64,000 nucleotides of DNA from DASTQL01 sp035462375 (lineage in GTDB: Bacteria; Actinomycetota; Actinomycetes; Jiangellales; Jiangellaceae): NCBI GenBank assembly GCA_035462375.1, contig DATHUJ010000109.1:1-64000 (forward strand), read 5' to 3'. This document shows, in pieces, positions 51,916 through 60,621 of the stretch. Both the position numbers and the translations under genes were made by a program. How positions within the stretch are numbered: position 1 is the stretch's first letter; each line of letters opens with the position of its first letter. Below the pieces are notes generated by a model. That model was not told the origin of the DNA, made no database searches, and was given only the letters and a program-made list of their open reading frames with translations.

Positions 51916-52656
51916 TCAGGTGCGCACGGCGAGCACGTGGAGCTGTCCCGCGACGGAGCGGAAGGCGGGGTGCGAGGCGACGGCGGTCTCGAGGTCGAGC
52001 AAGGCGTCCGCGGCGCCGGGCTCGTCGACGAGGTTGCCGGGGACGAGGTCGGCGAACACCCGCACACCGTGCACCTCGCGGACCCCCAGCCCGGCCGAGG
52101 CGAGCAACCCGACCAGGCCGGGCTCGTCGAAGCGGCGGGGCAGCGGGTCGGCGGGTCCCCACCGCCCGTCGGGATCGGTGAGGGCGTGCCGCGCGTCGAG
52201 CAGGTGGCCCGCGGCGGCCCGGGCCAGCACCGCGGCGTGGCGCTGCGCGGCGAGCACGCTGGCCAGCCCGTCCGGCCGGAGCACGGCGGCCATGCCCCGC
52301 ACCGCGGCGACCGGGTCGTCGACGAGCTCGAGGACCCCGTGCGCCAGCACGGCGTCGGCGCTGCCGGCCTCGACGACGTCGAGCAGGCCGGCAGCGTCGC
52401 CCTGCACCGCCCGGACCCGGTCGGTGACGCCGGCCTCGTCGGCCCGGCGCTCGAGCGCCGCGAGGGCATCGGGGCTCGGGTCGACGACGGTGACCCGGTG
52501 CCCGGCCCCGGCCAGCGGCACGGCGAAACCCCCGGTGCCGCCCCCGGCGTCGACGACGTCGAGCCCGCCGCCGGCCTTGGCCCGCGCCGCCAACGCGGCA
52601 GAGAGCAGGTCGTGCACGACGGCGGTACGCACCGGGCGGCGCGAGCGCTCGGCCAC
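51916..52656 (-). CDS. class I SAM-dependent methyltransferase
   Basis: A 246-residue methyltransferase. Motif I is VVDAGGGTGGFAVPLAGAGH (about 35-54), motif II VTVVDPSPDALAALE, motif III AVQGDAAGLL, then LAHGVLELVDDPVAAVRGMA and LRPDGLASVL. Substrate unknown; the type resembles CmoA/SmtA-like enzymes often found between dnaE2 and dinB in actinobacteria. GTG with GAGGAGG 6 nt upstream. Confidence 0.85.
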   Translation of the reverse strand: MAERSRRPVRTAVVHDLLSAALAARAKAGGGLDVVDAGGGTGGFAVPLAGAGHRVTVVDPSPDALAALERRADEAGVTDRVRAVQGDAAGLLDVVEAGSADAVLAHGVLELVDDPVAAVRGMAAVLRPDGLASVLAAQRHAAVLARAAAGHLLDARHALTDPDGRWGPADPLPRRFDEPGLVGLLASAGLGVREVHGVRVFADLVPGNLVDEPGAADALLDLETAVASHPAFRSVAGQLHVLAVRT

Positions 52657-52726
52657 GCGGGGCCTCCTCGAGGTGGGCGGGGTGGAGTGCGGGCGGTCGG
52701 GCCACACCTTAGGGCGAGCACCCCGC

Positions 52727-55700
52727 TCACCGCCCCGAGCTGCCGGGGCTGGCGTGCCAGAGCTTGCGGGGTGGCGCCTTGGGGTCGTCGCCGGGTGGCC
52801 GGACGTCGGCGTACGGCGACTGGCGGAACCCGCTGGGATGCACCAGCACCCGTCGGCGACCCATCCCGCCGGCCGTGGGACCGGCCTGCTCGTCGCCGCC
52901 GAGGCTCCCCCGCGGCTCGTAGACCTGCCCCGCCGCACCGGTCGGCGGGCGGGCCAGGACCGGCCGTGAGGAACGGCTGGCCGCTGCGCCCGCGATGGCT
53001 TCCTCGCTGAAGCCCGCCACCCCGTCGAGGAGGGCCCGGACGGCCTCGGTCCCACCCTCGGACCACGCGGCGTGCAGACCGGTCAGCTCCCAGCAGCCGG
53101 TGGCGCGCAGCGAGACCCCCCGCGGCCCGGTCCGCCGCAGCACCCCGCGTACGAGCAGCAGCCAGGAGTGGAAGAGGGTGGCGGCGTAGGGACCCTGGGC
53201 GTCGTCGAAGAAGGTGGCGTCGACCGGTCCGGTGGCGTCGTCGAGGGTGAGGAAGACGACCCGGCGGCCGGAGCGGATCGGCGGGGTCTGGGTCGCCACC
53301 TTGACCCCGGCGACCAGCAGCTCCGTGCGGGAGCGGCGGTGCAGCAGCTCGCGCGAGCGGGTCACCCCCATGGCGTCGAGCATCGGCGCGTAGAAGTCGA
53401 GCACGTGCCGGCTGGCGTCCAGGCCCAGGACGTCGAGCTCGGCCCGGACCCGCTCGGCGTCGTCCATCTCCGGCAGGCCCGAGCCCACCTCCTCCGCCGG
53501 GGCGTCACCGAGGTCGAGGACGAGCTGGACCGCCGGGGCGCTCGACCCAGCCGACCCAGCCGACCCAGCCGACCCAGCCGACGCTGCCCGTACGGCGGCA
53601 CGCGGTCGGCCTCCCCGCCGGCCCGAGCGCGCCACCGCCCGGCTCCACCGGTCGAGGTCGGCCACCTGCAGCAGCAGGTCGCGGCGGGTCACCCGGCCCC
53701 GCCGGCGAACGGGCGGGGCCACGCCCAGGCCGTAGACGCTGTCGAAGGCCCCGGCGACGACGAGCCGCTCGACCACCGGCCGGGAGACCCGGGCGCGGTG
53801 CCAGAAGTCGGTGAGCGAGTGGTAGGGCCGGCCCGCCACCACCCGGGCCACCTCGGCGTCGGAGATCCCCTTGACGTCGGCGAGGGAGAGCCGGATGCCG
53901 TAGGCCCGGGCGTCGGGCAGACCGGGCGGTGGCGCGGCCCGTGGCGGCCGGCCGAGGATCTCCGGAGGGGGTTCGTCGAACGGCCCCACCCGCTCGACCC
54001 GGTAGACCTCGTCGGAGGCGTTGACGTCGAGCGGCAGCACGGCGATGCCGACGTTGCGGGCGTCGTCGAGGATCAGCCGCCGGGGGTACATGCCCGGGTC
54101 GTGGGTGAGCACGCCGGCGAGGAAGGCCGCGGGGTGGTGCGCCTTGAGCCAGGCGGACTGGTAGGTCGGCAGCGCGAAGGCGGCGGCGTGCGCCTTGCAG
54201 AAACCGAAGGAGGCGAAGGCCTCGAGCACCTCCCAGACCCGCTGCACGGTGTGCCTGTCGTAGCCGCGGGCCAGCGCCCTGGCCGGGAACCAGGTCCGGA
54301 CCTCCTCCTTGCCCACCCGGTCGCCCAGTGCCCGCCTCGCCTCGTCGGCCTCGGCGGGGCTGCAGCCGGTGAGCACCGCGATCATCTCGATCACCTGCTC
54401 GTGGAAGACCACGACCCCGCAGGTCTGGCGGAGCGCCGGTTCCAGGTCGGGGTGGAGGTACTCGGGTTCCGCCCATCCCTGGCGGGCCCGCAGGAACGGG
54501 GTGACCATGTCGCTCTTGACCGGTCCCGGCCGGAACAGCGAGATGTCGACCACGATGTCGTCGAAGGTCTCGGGGGCGAACTTGCCGACCAGCTCGCGCT
54601 GCCCGGGCGACTCGATCTGGAAGCAGCCCAAGGTGCGGGTGCTCTGGATCAGCCGGAAGGTGGCCGGGTCGTCGAGGGGGACGTCGGCCCGGTCGTCGAG
54701 GTCGATCTCCACGCCGTCGACCCGGCGGACCTCGTCGACGGCGTGGGCCATCGCCGACTGCATCCGGACGCCCAGCACGTCGAGCTTGAGCAGGCCGAGG
54801 TCCTCGACGTCGTCCTTGTCGAACTGGCTCATCGGGAACCCGGCGAAGCTGCGCTCGACCGGGGTGCGGTCGAGCAGGGTGGTGTCGGAGAGCAGCACGC
54901 CGCACGGGTGCAGCGCGATGTGCCGTGGCAGGCCGTCGAGCCGCTCGACCAGGGTGAGCAGGAGGTCCAGCCGGGCCGCCGGGATGTTGCTGGCCCGCAG
55001 CTCGGGCAGCTCGGCCAGGGCCAGGCGCACGTCGCGGGCCCGGATGTGCGGGAAGGCCTTGGCCAGGGCGTCGACCTCCCCCACCGGCATGCCCAGGGCG
55101 GCACCGACGTCTCGGATGGCGTGGCGGACCCGGTAGGTGTCCATCATCGACACGCAGGCCACCCGCTCGGTCCCGAAGCGCTCGAGGATCGCTTCGTAGA
55201 CCTCCTCGCGGCGCGCCGACTCCACGTCGACGTCGACGTCGGGCAGTGCCTGCCGCAGGGGGGACAGGAAGCGCTCCATGAGCAGCCCGTGCCGGACGGG
55301 GTCCACCCCGGAGATCCCGAGCAGGTAGCAGACCAGGCTGCCCGCGCCGGACCCCCGCGCGGCGACCCTGACCCCGAGGTCCCGGATGAGGTCGCAGACG
55401 TCGGCGACGGTGAGGACGTAGGACGGGTAGCCGAGCCGGCGGACGGTCTCGAGCTCGGCGTCCAGACGGTCGAGGACCTGGTGGCCGGGGCGGGGACCGT
55501 AGCGGGCCGACAGCCCGGCCTCGCACCGCTCGCGTAGCACCGCGTCGGCCGGCCGGGAGGAGCCGCCCCCGGTGAGCACCTCGAACTCGGGGAAGTGCAC
55601 CTCGCCGATGCCGAGGTCGGCGCGCGGGTCGAGCACGCAACGCTCGGCCACCCGCCGGGTCGCCGCCAGCAGCCGCCGGGCGGCCGCCGGCTCGAGGCCG

Positions 55701-56542
55701 GCGGCCCGGACGACGTCGTCGGCGACCTCGGCGACCTCCTTGCCCGACTTGAGGTAGCCCTCGGCGTTGGCCCGGTCGACGTGCCGGACGTCCAGGGCCA
55801 CCAGCCGCCGCGCGGCGTCGAGGACGTCGGCGACCGGCGCGTCGCGCCGGTCGGCGTAGCGCACGGCGTTGGTCAGGACGGCCGGGACCCCGGCCGCCCG
55901 GGCCAGGGCGAGCAGTCGGGCGGCGTGGGCGGTCGTCCCAGGACCGCTGCCGGCCGCCCGGTGCGACACCACCTCCAGGACCAGGTCACCGGTGCCCAGC
56001 ACCTCGCGCCAGGACCTCAGGACGGCCCCGGCCAGGTCCGGGCGGCGGCGGGCCAGCGCCGCCCCCACCTCCGACGCCGGGCCGAGCAGCACGAGCAGGC
56101 CCCCGCCGGAGGCGTGCTCGGCGACGAGGTCCAGGGTGGTCACCGGCTCGCCCCGCTCCCCGGCGAGATGGGTGGCGGATACCAGCCGGCACAGCGCCGC
56201 CCAGCCGGCGTGTCCCTGCGCCAGCACGGTCATCCGGGGCAGCCGCGGGTCGACCTCGGCGCCGCCGCGGGTGGGGGTGCGCGTCCCGCGCCGACGGCCG
56301 GACGACGGCAGCAGCCCGGACGGGTGGACGGCCAGGTCGACCCCGAACACCGGGCGGATCCCCGCCGTGGCACACGCCTTGGCGAAGCGGACGGCACCGT
56401 AGACGCCGTCCCGGTCGGTGAGGCCGAGGACGTCCATGCCGTGGTCGCCGGCCCGCTCGACCAGGGCCGCCGGCGAGGACGCTCCGTGGCGGAGCGAGTA
56501 GCCGGAGGCGACGTGGAGGTGGACGAAGGGATCGCCGGTCAT
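52727..56542 (-). CDS. dnaE2: error-prone DNA polymerase DnaE2
   Basis: A 1271-residue C-family polymerase of the inducible mutagenic type. The PHP domain starts DPFVHLHVASGYSLRHGASS, with the altered HVASGYSL in place of HTEYS. The palm aspartates are in ALPDVDVDVESARREEVYE. GSGAGSLVCYLLGISGVDPV and FCKAHAAAFALPTY are family motifs, followed by an OB domain. Near residue 990 there is an SAG tandem repeat coded by four copies of a 9-bp unit. DnaE2 drives damage-induced mutagenesis with ImuA/ImuB, which are absent here; dinB is nearby. Confidence 0.94.
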   Translation of the reverse strand: MTGDPFVHLHVASGYSLRHGASSPAALVERAGDHGMDVLGLTDRDGVYGAVRFAKACATAGIRPVFGVDLAVHPSGLLPSSGRRRGTRTPTRGGAEVDPRLPRMTVLAQGHAGWAALCRLVSATHLAGERGEPVTTLDLVAEHASGGGLLVLLGPASEVGAALARRRPDLAGAVLRSWREVLGTGDLVLEVVSHRAAGSGPGTTAHAARLLALARAAGVPAVLTNAVRYADRRDAPVADVLDAARRLVALDVRHVDRANAEGYLKSGKEVAEVADDVVRAAGLEPAAARRLLAATRRVAERCVLDPRADLGIGEVHFPEFEVLTGGGSSRPADAVLRERCEAGLSARYGPRPGHQVLDRLDAELETVRRLGYPSYVLTVADVCDLIRDLGVRVAARGSGAGSLVCYLLGISGVDPVRHGLLMERFLSPLRQALPDVDVDVESARREEVYEAILERFGTERVACVSMMDTYRVRHAIRDVGAALGMPVGEVDALAKAFPHIRARDVRLALAELPELRASNIPAARLDLLLTLVERLDGLPRHIALHPCGVLLSDTTLLDRTPVERSFAGFPMSQFDKDDVEDLGLLKLDVLGVRMQSAMAHAVDEVRRVDGVEIDLDDRADVPLDDPATFRLIQSTRTLGCFQIESPGQRELVGKFAPETFDDIVVDISLFRPGPVKSDMVTPFLRARQGWAEPEYLHPDLEPALRQTCGVVVFHEQVIEMIAVLTGCSPAEADEARRALGDRVGKEEVRTWFPARALARGYDRHTVQRVWEVLEAFASFGFCKAHAAAFALPTYQSAWLKAHHPAAFLAGVLTHDPGMYPRRLILDDARNVGIAVLPLDVNASDEVYRVERVGPFDEPPPEILGRPPRAAPPPGLPDARAYGIRLSLADVKGISDAEVARVVAGRPYHSLTDFWHRARVSRPVVERLVVAGAFDSVYGLGVAPPVRRRGRVTRRDLLLQVADLDRWSRAVARSGRRGGRPRAAVRAASAGSAGSAGSAGSSAPAVQLVLDLGDAPAEEVGSGLPEMDDAERVRAELDVLGLDASRHVLDFYAPMLDAMGVTRSRELLHRRSRTELLVAGVKVATQTPPIRSGRRVVFLTLDDATGPVDATFFDDAQGPYAATLFHSWLLLVRGVLRRTGPRGVSLRATGCWELTGLHAAWSEGGTEAVRALLDGVAGFSEEAIAGAAASRSSRPVLARPPTGAAGQVYEPRGSLGGDEQAGPTAGGMGRRRVLVHPSGFRQSPYADVRPPGDDPKAPPRKLWHASPGSSGR

Positions 56543-56627
56543 GGGGACCCCCGGTCACGGCAGGGGCGGGCTCCCGTCCCGGCCCCAGGTCCCCGCCCGA
56601 CCGCTCCTCTGCGGGCTCCGGCGGGGC

Positions 56628-57086
56628 TCATCCTGCCCGCAGGGGAGCCGTGAGGTCGACGAGCGGGTCGAGTCCCTCCTGGCGGGGCAGGCCCAGCACG
56701 GCGGTGACCAGGCCGAGGAACGCCTCGGCCTCCCGGAGGAGGTCGTCGGCCTCGCGCGCGGTGACCACGCGCGCCAGTCCGGCCTCCGCCGCCGCCCGCT
56801 TGTCCGCTCCCGCGGCGAAGAAGGCCGCCCACTCGCCCAGCTCGGGAGCCACCTCGGTCAGGACGGTCCAGACGTCGCGTGGCCCGGAGCGGCGACGGCG
56901 CGACGGCCGGGTGCGGGCGGCGAGCACCGCCGCACCGGCCCGCAGGGCGGCCAGGTGCGCGGCGACGTAGCGCTCGGCGGGTGCCGTCGCAGCGGCCGAC
57001 TCGCCCAGGCAGTCACGGGAGTGCGCGAGCAGGTCGAGGACGCAGTGCCCCAGGGGTGCGCGGGGTGGCGGAGGAAAGGAAGGCAT
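56628..57086 (-). CDS. SAV_6107-family HEPN-domain protein
   Basis: A 152-residue all-helical protein of the actinobacterial SAV_6107 HEPN family, normally next to dnaE2. LLAHSRDCLGESAAATAPAERYVAAHLAALRAGAAVL forms the first helices and LGEWAAFFAAGADKRAAAEAGL follows. The RX4-6H ribonuclease motif of active HEPN toxins is not obvious. Role unknown; linked to the mutasome by position. ATG with GAGGAG about 10 nt upstream. Confidence 0.8.
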   Translation of the reverse strand: MPSFPPPPRAPLGHCVLDLLAHSRDCLGESAAATAPAERYVAAHLAALRAGAAVLAARTRPSRRRRSGPRDVWTVLTEVAPELGEWAAFFAAGADKRAAAEAGLARVVTAREADDLLREAEAFLGLVTAVLGLPRQEGLDPLVDLTAPLRAG

Positions 57087-57117
57087 CGGGCCGGGACTCC
57101 TCGAGGGTGGTGGGGCG

Positions 57118-57157
57118 GGTCGGTGGTCGGGTCGGTGGTCGGGGCGGGTCGGTGGTC
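57118..57157. repeat. three copies of an 11-bp repeat between DUF6504 and HEPN genes
   Basis: GGTCGGTGGTC occurs at 57118-57128, 57130-57140 and 57147-57157, the last overlapping the DUF6504 stop codon. Local slippage-type expansion in a 69-bp gap; no gene content. Confidence 0.7.
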
Positions 57158-57515
57158 AGTCGTGCACCCGCAGAAGGACCCAGCCGCCGCTCACCACATC
57201 CATGGCCAGGTCGAAGACCCCCGGCGGGGACCACCGACCGGCTGCGGCCTCGACCCGCCAGACCTCACGCTCACCCTCGTCGAGGACGCCCAGGACGCCA
57301 CCGGGCCGCTCGGACCGGTCCGCGGTGCCCACGGCCTCCACCCCGTGGACCGCCTGGGCCGCCGCGGAACGCCACCACCGTCCGGTCTCCACCCAGTGCG
57401 CGAGCACGCTCCGCACCAGGAAGAGCCGGTCGTGCCACAGGAACTGGGCAGGTGCCTCGGCACCGTCGACCAGCCCGCGCCGGACCTCCACCTGCTCGTC
57501 GTACCACCGGGACAT
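57156..57515 (-). CDS. DUF6504 family protein
   Basis: A 119-residue protein that matches the actinobacterial DUF6504 pattern: MSRWYDEQVEVRRGLVDG, PAQFLWHDRLFLVRSVLAHWVETGRWWR and EREVWRVEAAAGR, ending MDVVSGGWVLLRVHD. The family travels with dnaE2 and is thought, on gene neighbourhood only, to belong to the mutasome. ATG at 57515 has GGAGG 5 nt upstream. An in-frame GTG at 57719, just past the SOS box, would give 187 residues with an extra Arg-rich stretch. Confidence 0.78.
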   Translation of the reverse strand: MSRWYDEQVEVRRGLVDGAEAPAQFLWHDRLFLVRSVLAHWVETGRWWRSAAAQAVHGVEAVGTADRSERPGGVLGVLDEGEREVWRVEAAAGRWSPPGVFDLAMDVVSGGWVLLRVHD

Positions 57516-57731
57516 CGCCGCCTCCATCTCGTCGCCGGGCGACCGGACGGCCGCACCGAGGGCGCACCGGAGGAAGGCGGTGCGGTGGTCGCGGGCCCGC
57601 CGGGCCGCCGAGGCGCTTCCCCACACCCCGGCCGCCCGGCGGACCCGCCGGGCGCGGGGGTCGAGGACCGCACCCGACGGGAGACCCGCCTCCCCGGCGG
57701 CCGGATCGCGACGCCACACCGCCGGAGGTGA

Positions 57732-57747
57732 TCGAACGTCTGTTCGA
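57732..57747. promoter_or_regulatory. perfect LexA (SOS) box
   Basis: TCGAAC-GTCT-GTTCGA, an exact match to the mycobacterial/actinobacterial SOS box TCGAAC-N4-GTTCGA. It lies 217 bp upstream of the preferred DUF6504 start and 13 bp upstream of the alternative GTG. It is expected to place DUF6504, the HEPN gene and dnaE2, and perhaps the methyltransferase and dinB, under LexA. Confidence 0.88.
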
Positions 57748-57872
57748 ACACCACCACAGTAAACCCCTCCCCCGACGACACGTCAACGTTGCGTGGGCTG
57801 GGCACCCCGGCCGCGCGGTACATCGGTGTGTCACCGCCCGGACCGTCCGGTCCACCGACGCGAGCTGCGGGT

Positions 57873-57878
57873 TAGAGT
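57873..57878 (+). promoter_or_regulatory. -10 element of the YbaK-like gene
   Basis: TAGAGT followed by 7 nt and GTG at 57886; leaderless layout without a ribosome site. Confidence 0.5.
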
Positions 57879-57885
57879 CCGGGCC

Positions 57886-58368
57886 GTGACCGAAGCGACG
57901 CTCCCCCCGGCGGCGGAGCGGGTGGCCGAGGCCCTGCGTGCCGTGGGCGTCGCCGGGCGGCTCGTCGTCCTCCCCGAGCCTGCGCCCACCGCCGCGGCGG
58001 CGGCGGCCCAGCTCGGCTGCGAGGTCGGCGCCATCGCCAACTCGCTGGTCTTCCGTGCCGACCACGACCCGCTCCTGGTGCTCACCAGCGGAGCCCACCG
58101 CGTGGACACGGCGCAGGTGGCGGCCCTCCTCGGAGTGGCCCGGATCGACCGGGCGGACCCCGACTTCGTCCGCCGGCACACCGGACAGGCGATCGGCGGC
58201 GTGGCCCCCCTGGGCCACCCCTCGCCGGTACGGACGGTGGTCGACGCCTGGCTGGCCCGGCACGCCCGCGTGTGGGCGGCAGGCGGCCACCCCAGCACGG
58301 TCTTCCCCACCTCGTACGACGAGCTGCTGCGCATCACCGGCGGCGTGGCGGCCGAGGTGGGCGGCTGA
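57886..58368 (+). CDS. YbaK/EbsC-type aminoacyl-tRNA editing-domain protein
   Basis: A 160-residue free-standing editing-domain protein of the YbaK superfamily, distinct from the one at 13424. Motifs: GCEVGAIANSLVFRADHDPLLVLTSGAHRVD, FVRRHTGQAIGGVAPLGHPSPVRTVVD and GGHPSTVFPTSYDELLRITG. GGVAPLGH is the conserved substrate loop of the family. The target tRNA is unknown. It starts a plus-strand block and ends in a CTGA overlap with the next gene. Confidence 0.85.
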   Translation: MTEATLPPAAERVAEALRAVGVAGRLVVLPEPAPTAAAAAAQLGCEVGAIANSLVFRADHDPLLVLTSGAHRVDTAQVAALLGVARIDRADPDFVRRHTGQAIGGVAPLGHPSPVRTVVDAWLARHARVWAAGGHPSTVFPTSYDELLRITGGVAAEVGG

Positions 58369-59066
58369 CTCCCCCCGTCCCCGCCCTGGTCACCCTGCAC
58401 CTGTGGGGGGTGCCGCGGCGCCACGTCCCCACCGCCGTCGCCCGGATGGCACTGGACCGGCGCGTCCGGACGACCCCGGGCCTGCTCTTCGCCAAGCTGC
58501 TCGGCACAGGCGGCGGCTCGACCTTCACGGTGCGCGACGCCGACCCGCGGCACTGGGGCCTGCTGGCCACGTGGGGGTCCGCAGAGGACGCCGGCCGGTT
58601 CGAGGACACTCCCACCGCGCGGGCCTGGGAACGCATCTGCGAGGAGGCGCTGCTCGTCCGCATGGTCCCGCTGTCCAGCCGCGGCAGGTGGTCGGGACGG
58701 GAACCGTTCGGCGCGCCGACCCCCCGGCGGTGGGACGGCCGCGTCGCCGCGGTGACCCGGGCGCGCCTGCGCACGCGCACGACCCCGACCTTCTGGCGGG
58801 CCGCCCCGCCGGTGACCCGCGAGCTGTGGGCCAGCCCCGGCCTCCTGCTGGCCACGGGGATCGGGGAGGCGCCGGTGGGCCTGCAGGGCACCTTCAGCCT
58901 GTGGGAGTCGGCAACGGCGCTGACCGACTTCGCGTACCGGGGGCCCCGGCACGTCGAGGCGGTCAGGCGGACCGGTGAGGTGGGATGGTACGCCGAGGAG
59001 CTCTTCGCACGGCTCGGCGTGCTGCAGGTGACCGGCACCTTCGCCGGCACGACCTGGGAGAGGTGA
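58365..59066 (+). CDS. CrtA-like (spheroidene monooxygenase family) protein
   Basis: About 233 residues, resembling spheroidene monooxygenase CrtA: LVTLHLWGVPRRHVPTAVARM, LFAKLLGTGGGSTFTVRDAD, WGLLATWGS, FWRAAPPVTREL, LLATGIGEAPVGLQGTFSLW and HVEAVRRTGEVGWYAEELFA. CrtA enzymes oxygenate acyclic carotenoid ends (C-2), which suits the cruF/crtI genes nearby. There is no in-frame ATG, GTG or TTG between the upstream stop and residue 15; a CTG at 58365 (with GAGGTGG 4 nt upstream) or at 58386 is the likely start. Function tentative. Confidence 0.65.
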   Translation: MTPPVPALVTLHLWGVPRRHVPTAVARMALDRRVRTTPGLLFAKLLGTGGGSTFTVRDADPRHWGLLATWGSAEDAGRFEDTPTARAWERICEEALLVRMVPLSSRGRWSGREPFGAPTPRRWDGRVAAVTRARLRTRTTPTFWRAAPPVTRELWASPGLLLATGIGEAPVGLQGTFSLWESATALTDFAYRGPRHVEAVRRTGEVGWYAEELFARLGVLQVTGTFAGTTWER

Positions 59067-59069
59067 CCG

Positions 59070-59690
59070 GTGGACGTCCTGCCACTCGCGCTGACCGGTG
59101 GCTGGGCCTCCGGCATCAGTGCCTACGCGACGGTCCTCGTCATCGGGCTGGCCGGCCGGGCAGGGCTCGCCGACGTGCCCGACGGCCTGGAGCGCACGGA
59201 CGTCCTCGTCGTGGTCGGGCTGCTCACCGCGGTGGAGTTCCTCGCCGACAAGATCCCCTGGCTGGACAGCGCATGGGACTCGGTCCACACCGTCATCCGC
59301 CCGCTCGTGGCCGCCGGCCTCGGGGCCCTGCTGGCCGGCGAGGCGGAGACCCTGACCCAGGCCGCCACCGCCGCGCTCACGGCCGGGGTCGCCCTGCTCT
59401 CCCACTCGGCCAAGGCCGGTCTTCGACTCGCGGTGAACACCTCGCCCGAGCCCGCGAGCAACGTCGCGGTCAGCGCGACCGAGGACCTCTCCCTGGTCGG
59501 CGTCCTCCTGCTGGCCACCCAGGCCCCATGGCTGGCGGCGGGCATCGCGATGCTGTTGCTCGCCGTGGGCCTGGGGCTCGCGTGGTGGCTCCTCGCCCGG
59601 GTCCGGCGGGGATGGCGTCGGCTGTGGGAGCGGCTCGACCCGGCGCCGCCGGCACCGCCGCCACCCCCCGTCTCACCCCCGGACGCATGA
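59070..59690 (+). CDS. DUF4126 membrane protein
   Basis: A 206-residue membrane protein: LPLALTGGWASGISAYATVLVIGLAGRAG at the N-terminus, VEFLADKIPWLDSAWDSVHTVIRPL in the middle, two more helices to residue 180, and a Pro-rich tail. The family is common but uncharacterised. The GTG is 3 bp after the preceding stop, so it is coupled to the CrtA-like gene. Confidence 0.83.
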   Translation: MDVLPLALTGGWASGISAYATVLVIGLAGRAGLADVPDGLERTDVLVVVGLLTAVEFLADKIPWLDSAWDSVHTVIRPLVAAGLGALLAGEAETLTQAATAALTAGVALLSHSAKAGLRLAVNTSPEPASNVAVSATEDLSLVGVLLLATQAPWLAAGIAMLLLAVGLGLAWWLLARVRRGWRRLWERLDPAPPAPPPPPVSPPDA

Positions 59691-59757
59691 GCGGGCCGAG
59701 GAGGAGGGGGCACCCGCTCCCCGCGCCACGCGGCGCGGGCTACGGCAGGCTGGCCCC

Positions 59758-60621
59758 GTGAACGACCGCGCCCACACCGTCCCCGTGACCTCGTCCCGAC
59801 CCCCTCGCGACCTGCGGACCAGGCCGGCGTGGCTGCTCGCCGGTGCCGGGGTCGGGCTCCAGGTCAGCTACCCGCTGCTGGACGGCCCGGCGCTCCGCGT
59901 CGTGACCGTCGCCAGCGTGGTGTGCTTCGCCGCGGCCGCCGTCTCCCACGCCGCGGCGACCAGGGGGGTGGGCTGGGCGGCCGGTCTGGTCGGGATCGCC
60001 GGGGGGACCGGTCTGGTCGTCGAGACCGTAGGGGTCGCGACCGGCTATCCCTTCGGCACCTACGGCTACGAGTCGTCGCTGGGCTGGCAGCTGCTCGGCG
60101 TCCCCGTGCTCGTCCCGCTCGCCTGGTTGATGCTCGCCTACCCGAGTCTGCTCGCCGGGCGTCGCCTGGCCGGGCGCCGGGCGTGGGCGTCCTGGGCCGT
60201 CGCCGCCTGGACCCTGGCGGCGTGGGACCTCTTCCTCGACCCCCAGATGGTGGCGGCCGGGCACTGGTCGTGGGCCTATCCCGAGCCCGCCCTGCCCGGC
60301 ATCCCCGGCGTGCCGCTGACCAACTACGCCGGCTGGCTGGTGACCGCGACCGCGATGATGCTGCTGCTCGATCGGCTACCCCGTGGTCCCGGTGACGGTC
60401 GGCTGCCGGGCGACGGCGTGCCCGCCACCGTGCTGCTGTGGACCTTCGGATCGCAGCTGCTCGCCAACCTCGCGTTCTTCGGCCGACCGGCCGTGGCGCT
60501 CTGGGGCGGTCTGGCCATGGGACTGACCGTCGTGCCCTATGCGCTGGCCCTGCGGCGCGACCGGCTGGGCACGGCGCACCAGGCAGCCGCCTGGGCCCGG
60601 CAACCAGGGTCGGTGCGATGA
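59758..60621 (+). CDS. cruF: CruF-type carotenoid 1,2-hydratase (DUF422)
   Basis: A 287-residue membrane protein with about seven helices. The DUF422 signature is clear: GVATGYPFGTYGYESSLGWQLLGVPVLVPLAW, AWDLFLDPQMVAAGHWSWA and GIPGVPLTNYAGWLVTA. CruF adds water to the psi-end of gamma- or acyclic carotenoids, giving the hydroxyl that a glycosyltransferase then modifies. The next gene, overlapping by ATGA, is such a glycosyltransferase. GTG start follows a weak CAGGCT hexamer by 6 nt. Exact substrate unproven. Confidence 0.82.
   Translation: MNDRAHTVPVTSSRPPRDLRTRPAWLLAGAGVGLQVSYPLLDGPALRVVTVASVVCFAAAAVSHAAATRGVGWAAGLVGIAGGTGLVVETVGVATGYPFGTYGYESSLGWQLLGVPVLVPLAWLMLAYPSLLAGRRLAGRRAWASWAVAAWTLAAWDLFLDPQMVAAGHWSWAYPEPALPGIPGVPLTNYAGWLVTATAMMLLLDRLPRGPGDGRLPGDGVPATVLLWTFGSQLLANLAFFGRPAVALWGGLAMGLTVVPYALALRRDRLGTAHQAAAWARQPGSVR

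Larger units (their letters stand above)
57516..57885. other. 370-bp divergent region with the SOS promoter
   Basis: Lies between the DUF6504 start and the YbaK-like gene. It holds the LexA box (57732-57747), an in-frame N-terminal extension possibility for DUF6504 (57516-57719) and the TAGAGT -10 of the right-hand gene (57873-57878). No separate gene is seen. Confidence 0.6.

Noticed and set aside
53072..55537. An 821-codon plus-strand open frame opposite dnaE2
   Set aside because: Same cause: complement of a high-GC gene, repetitive composition, no recognisable domain or start signal.
57516..57719. Longer DUF6504 form starting at the GTG 57719
   Set aside because: The added 68 residues are Arg/Ala-rich without family similarity, and a good ribosome site precedes the ATG at 57515. 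Kept only as an alternative.
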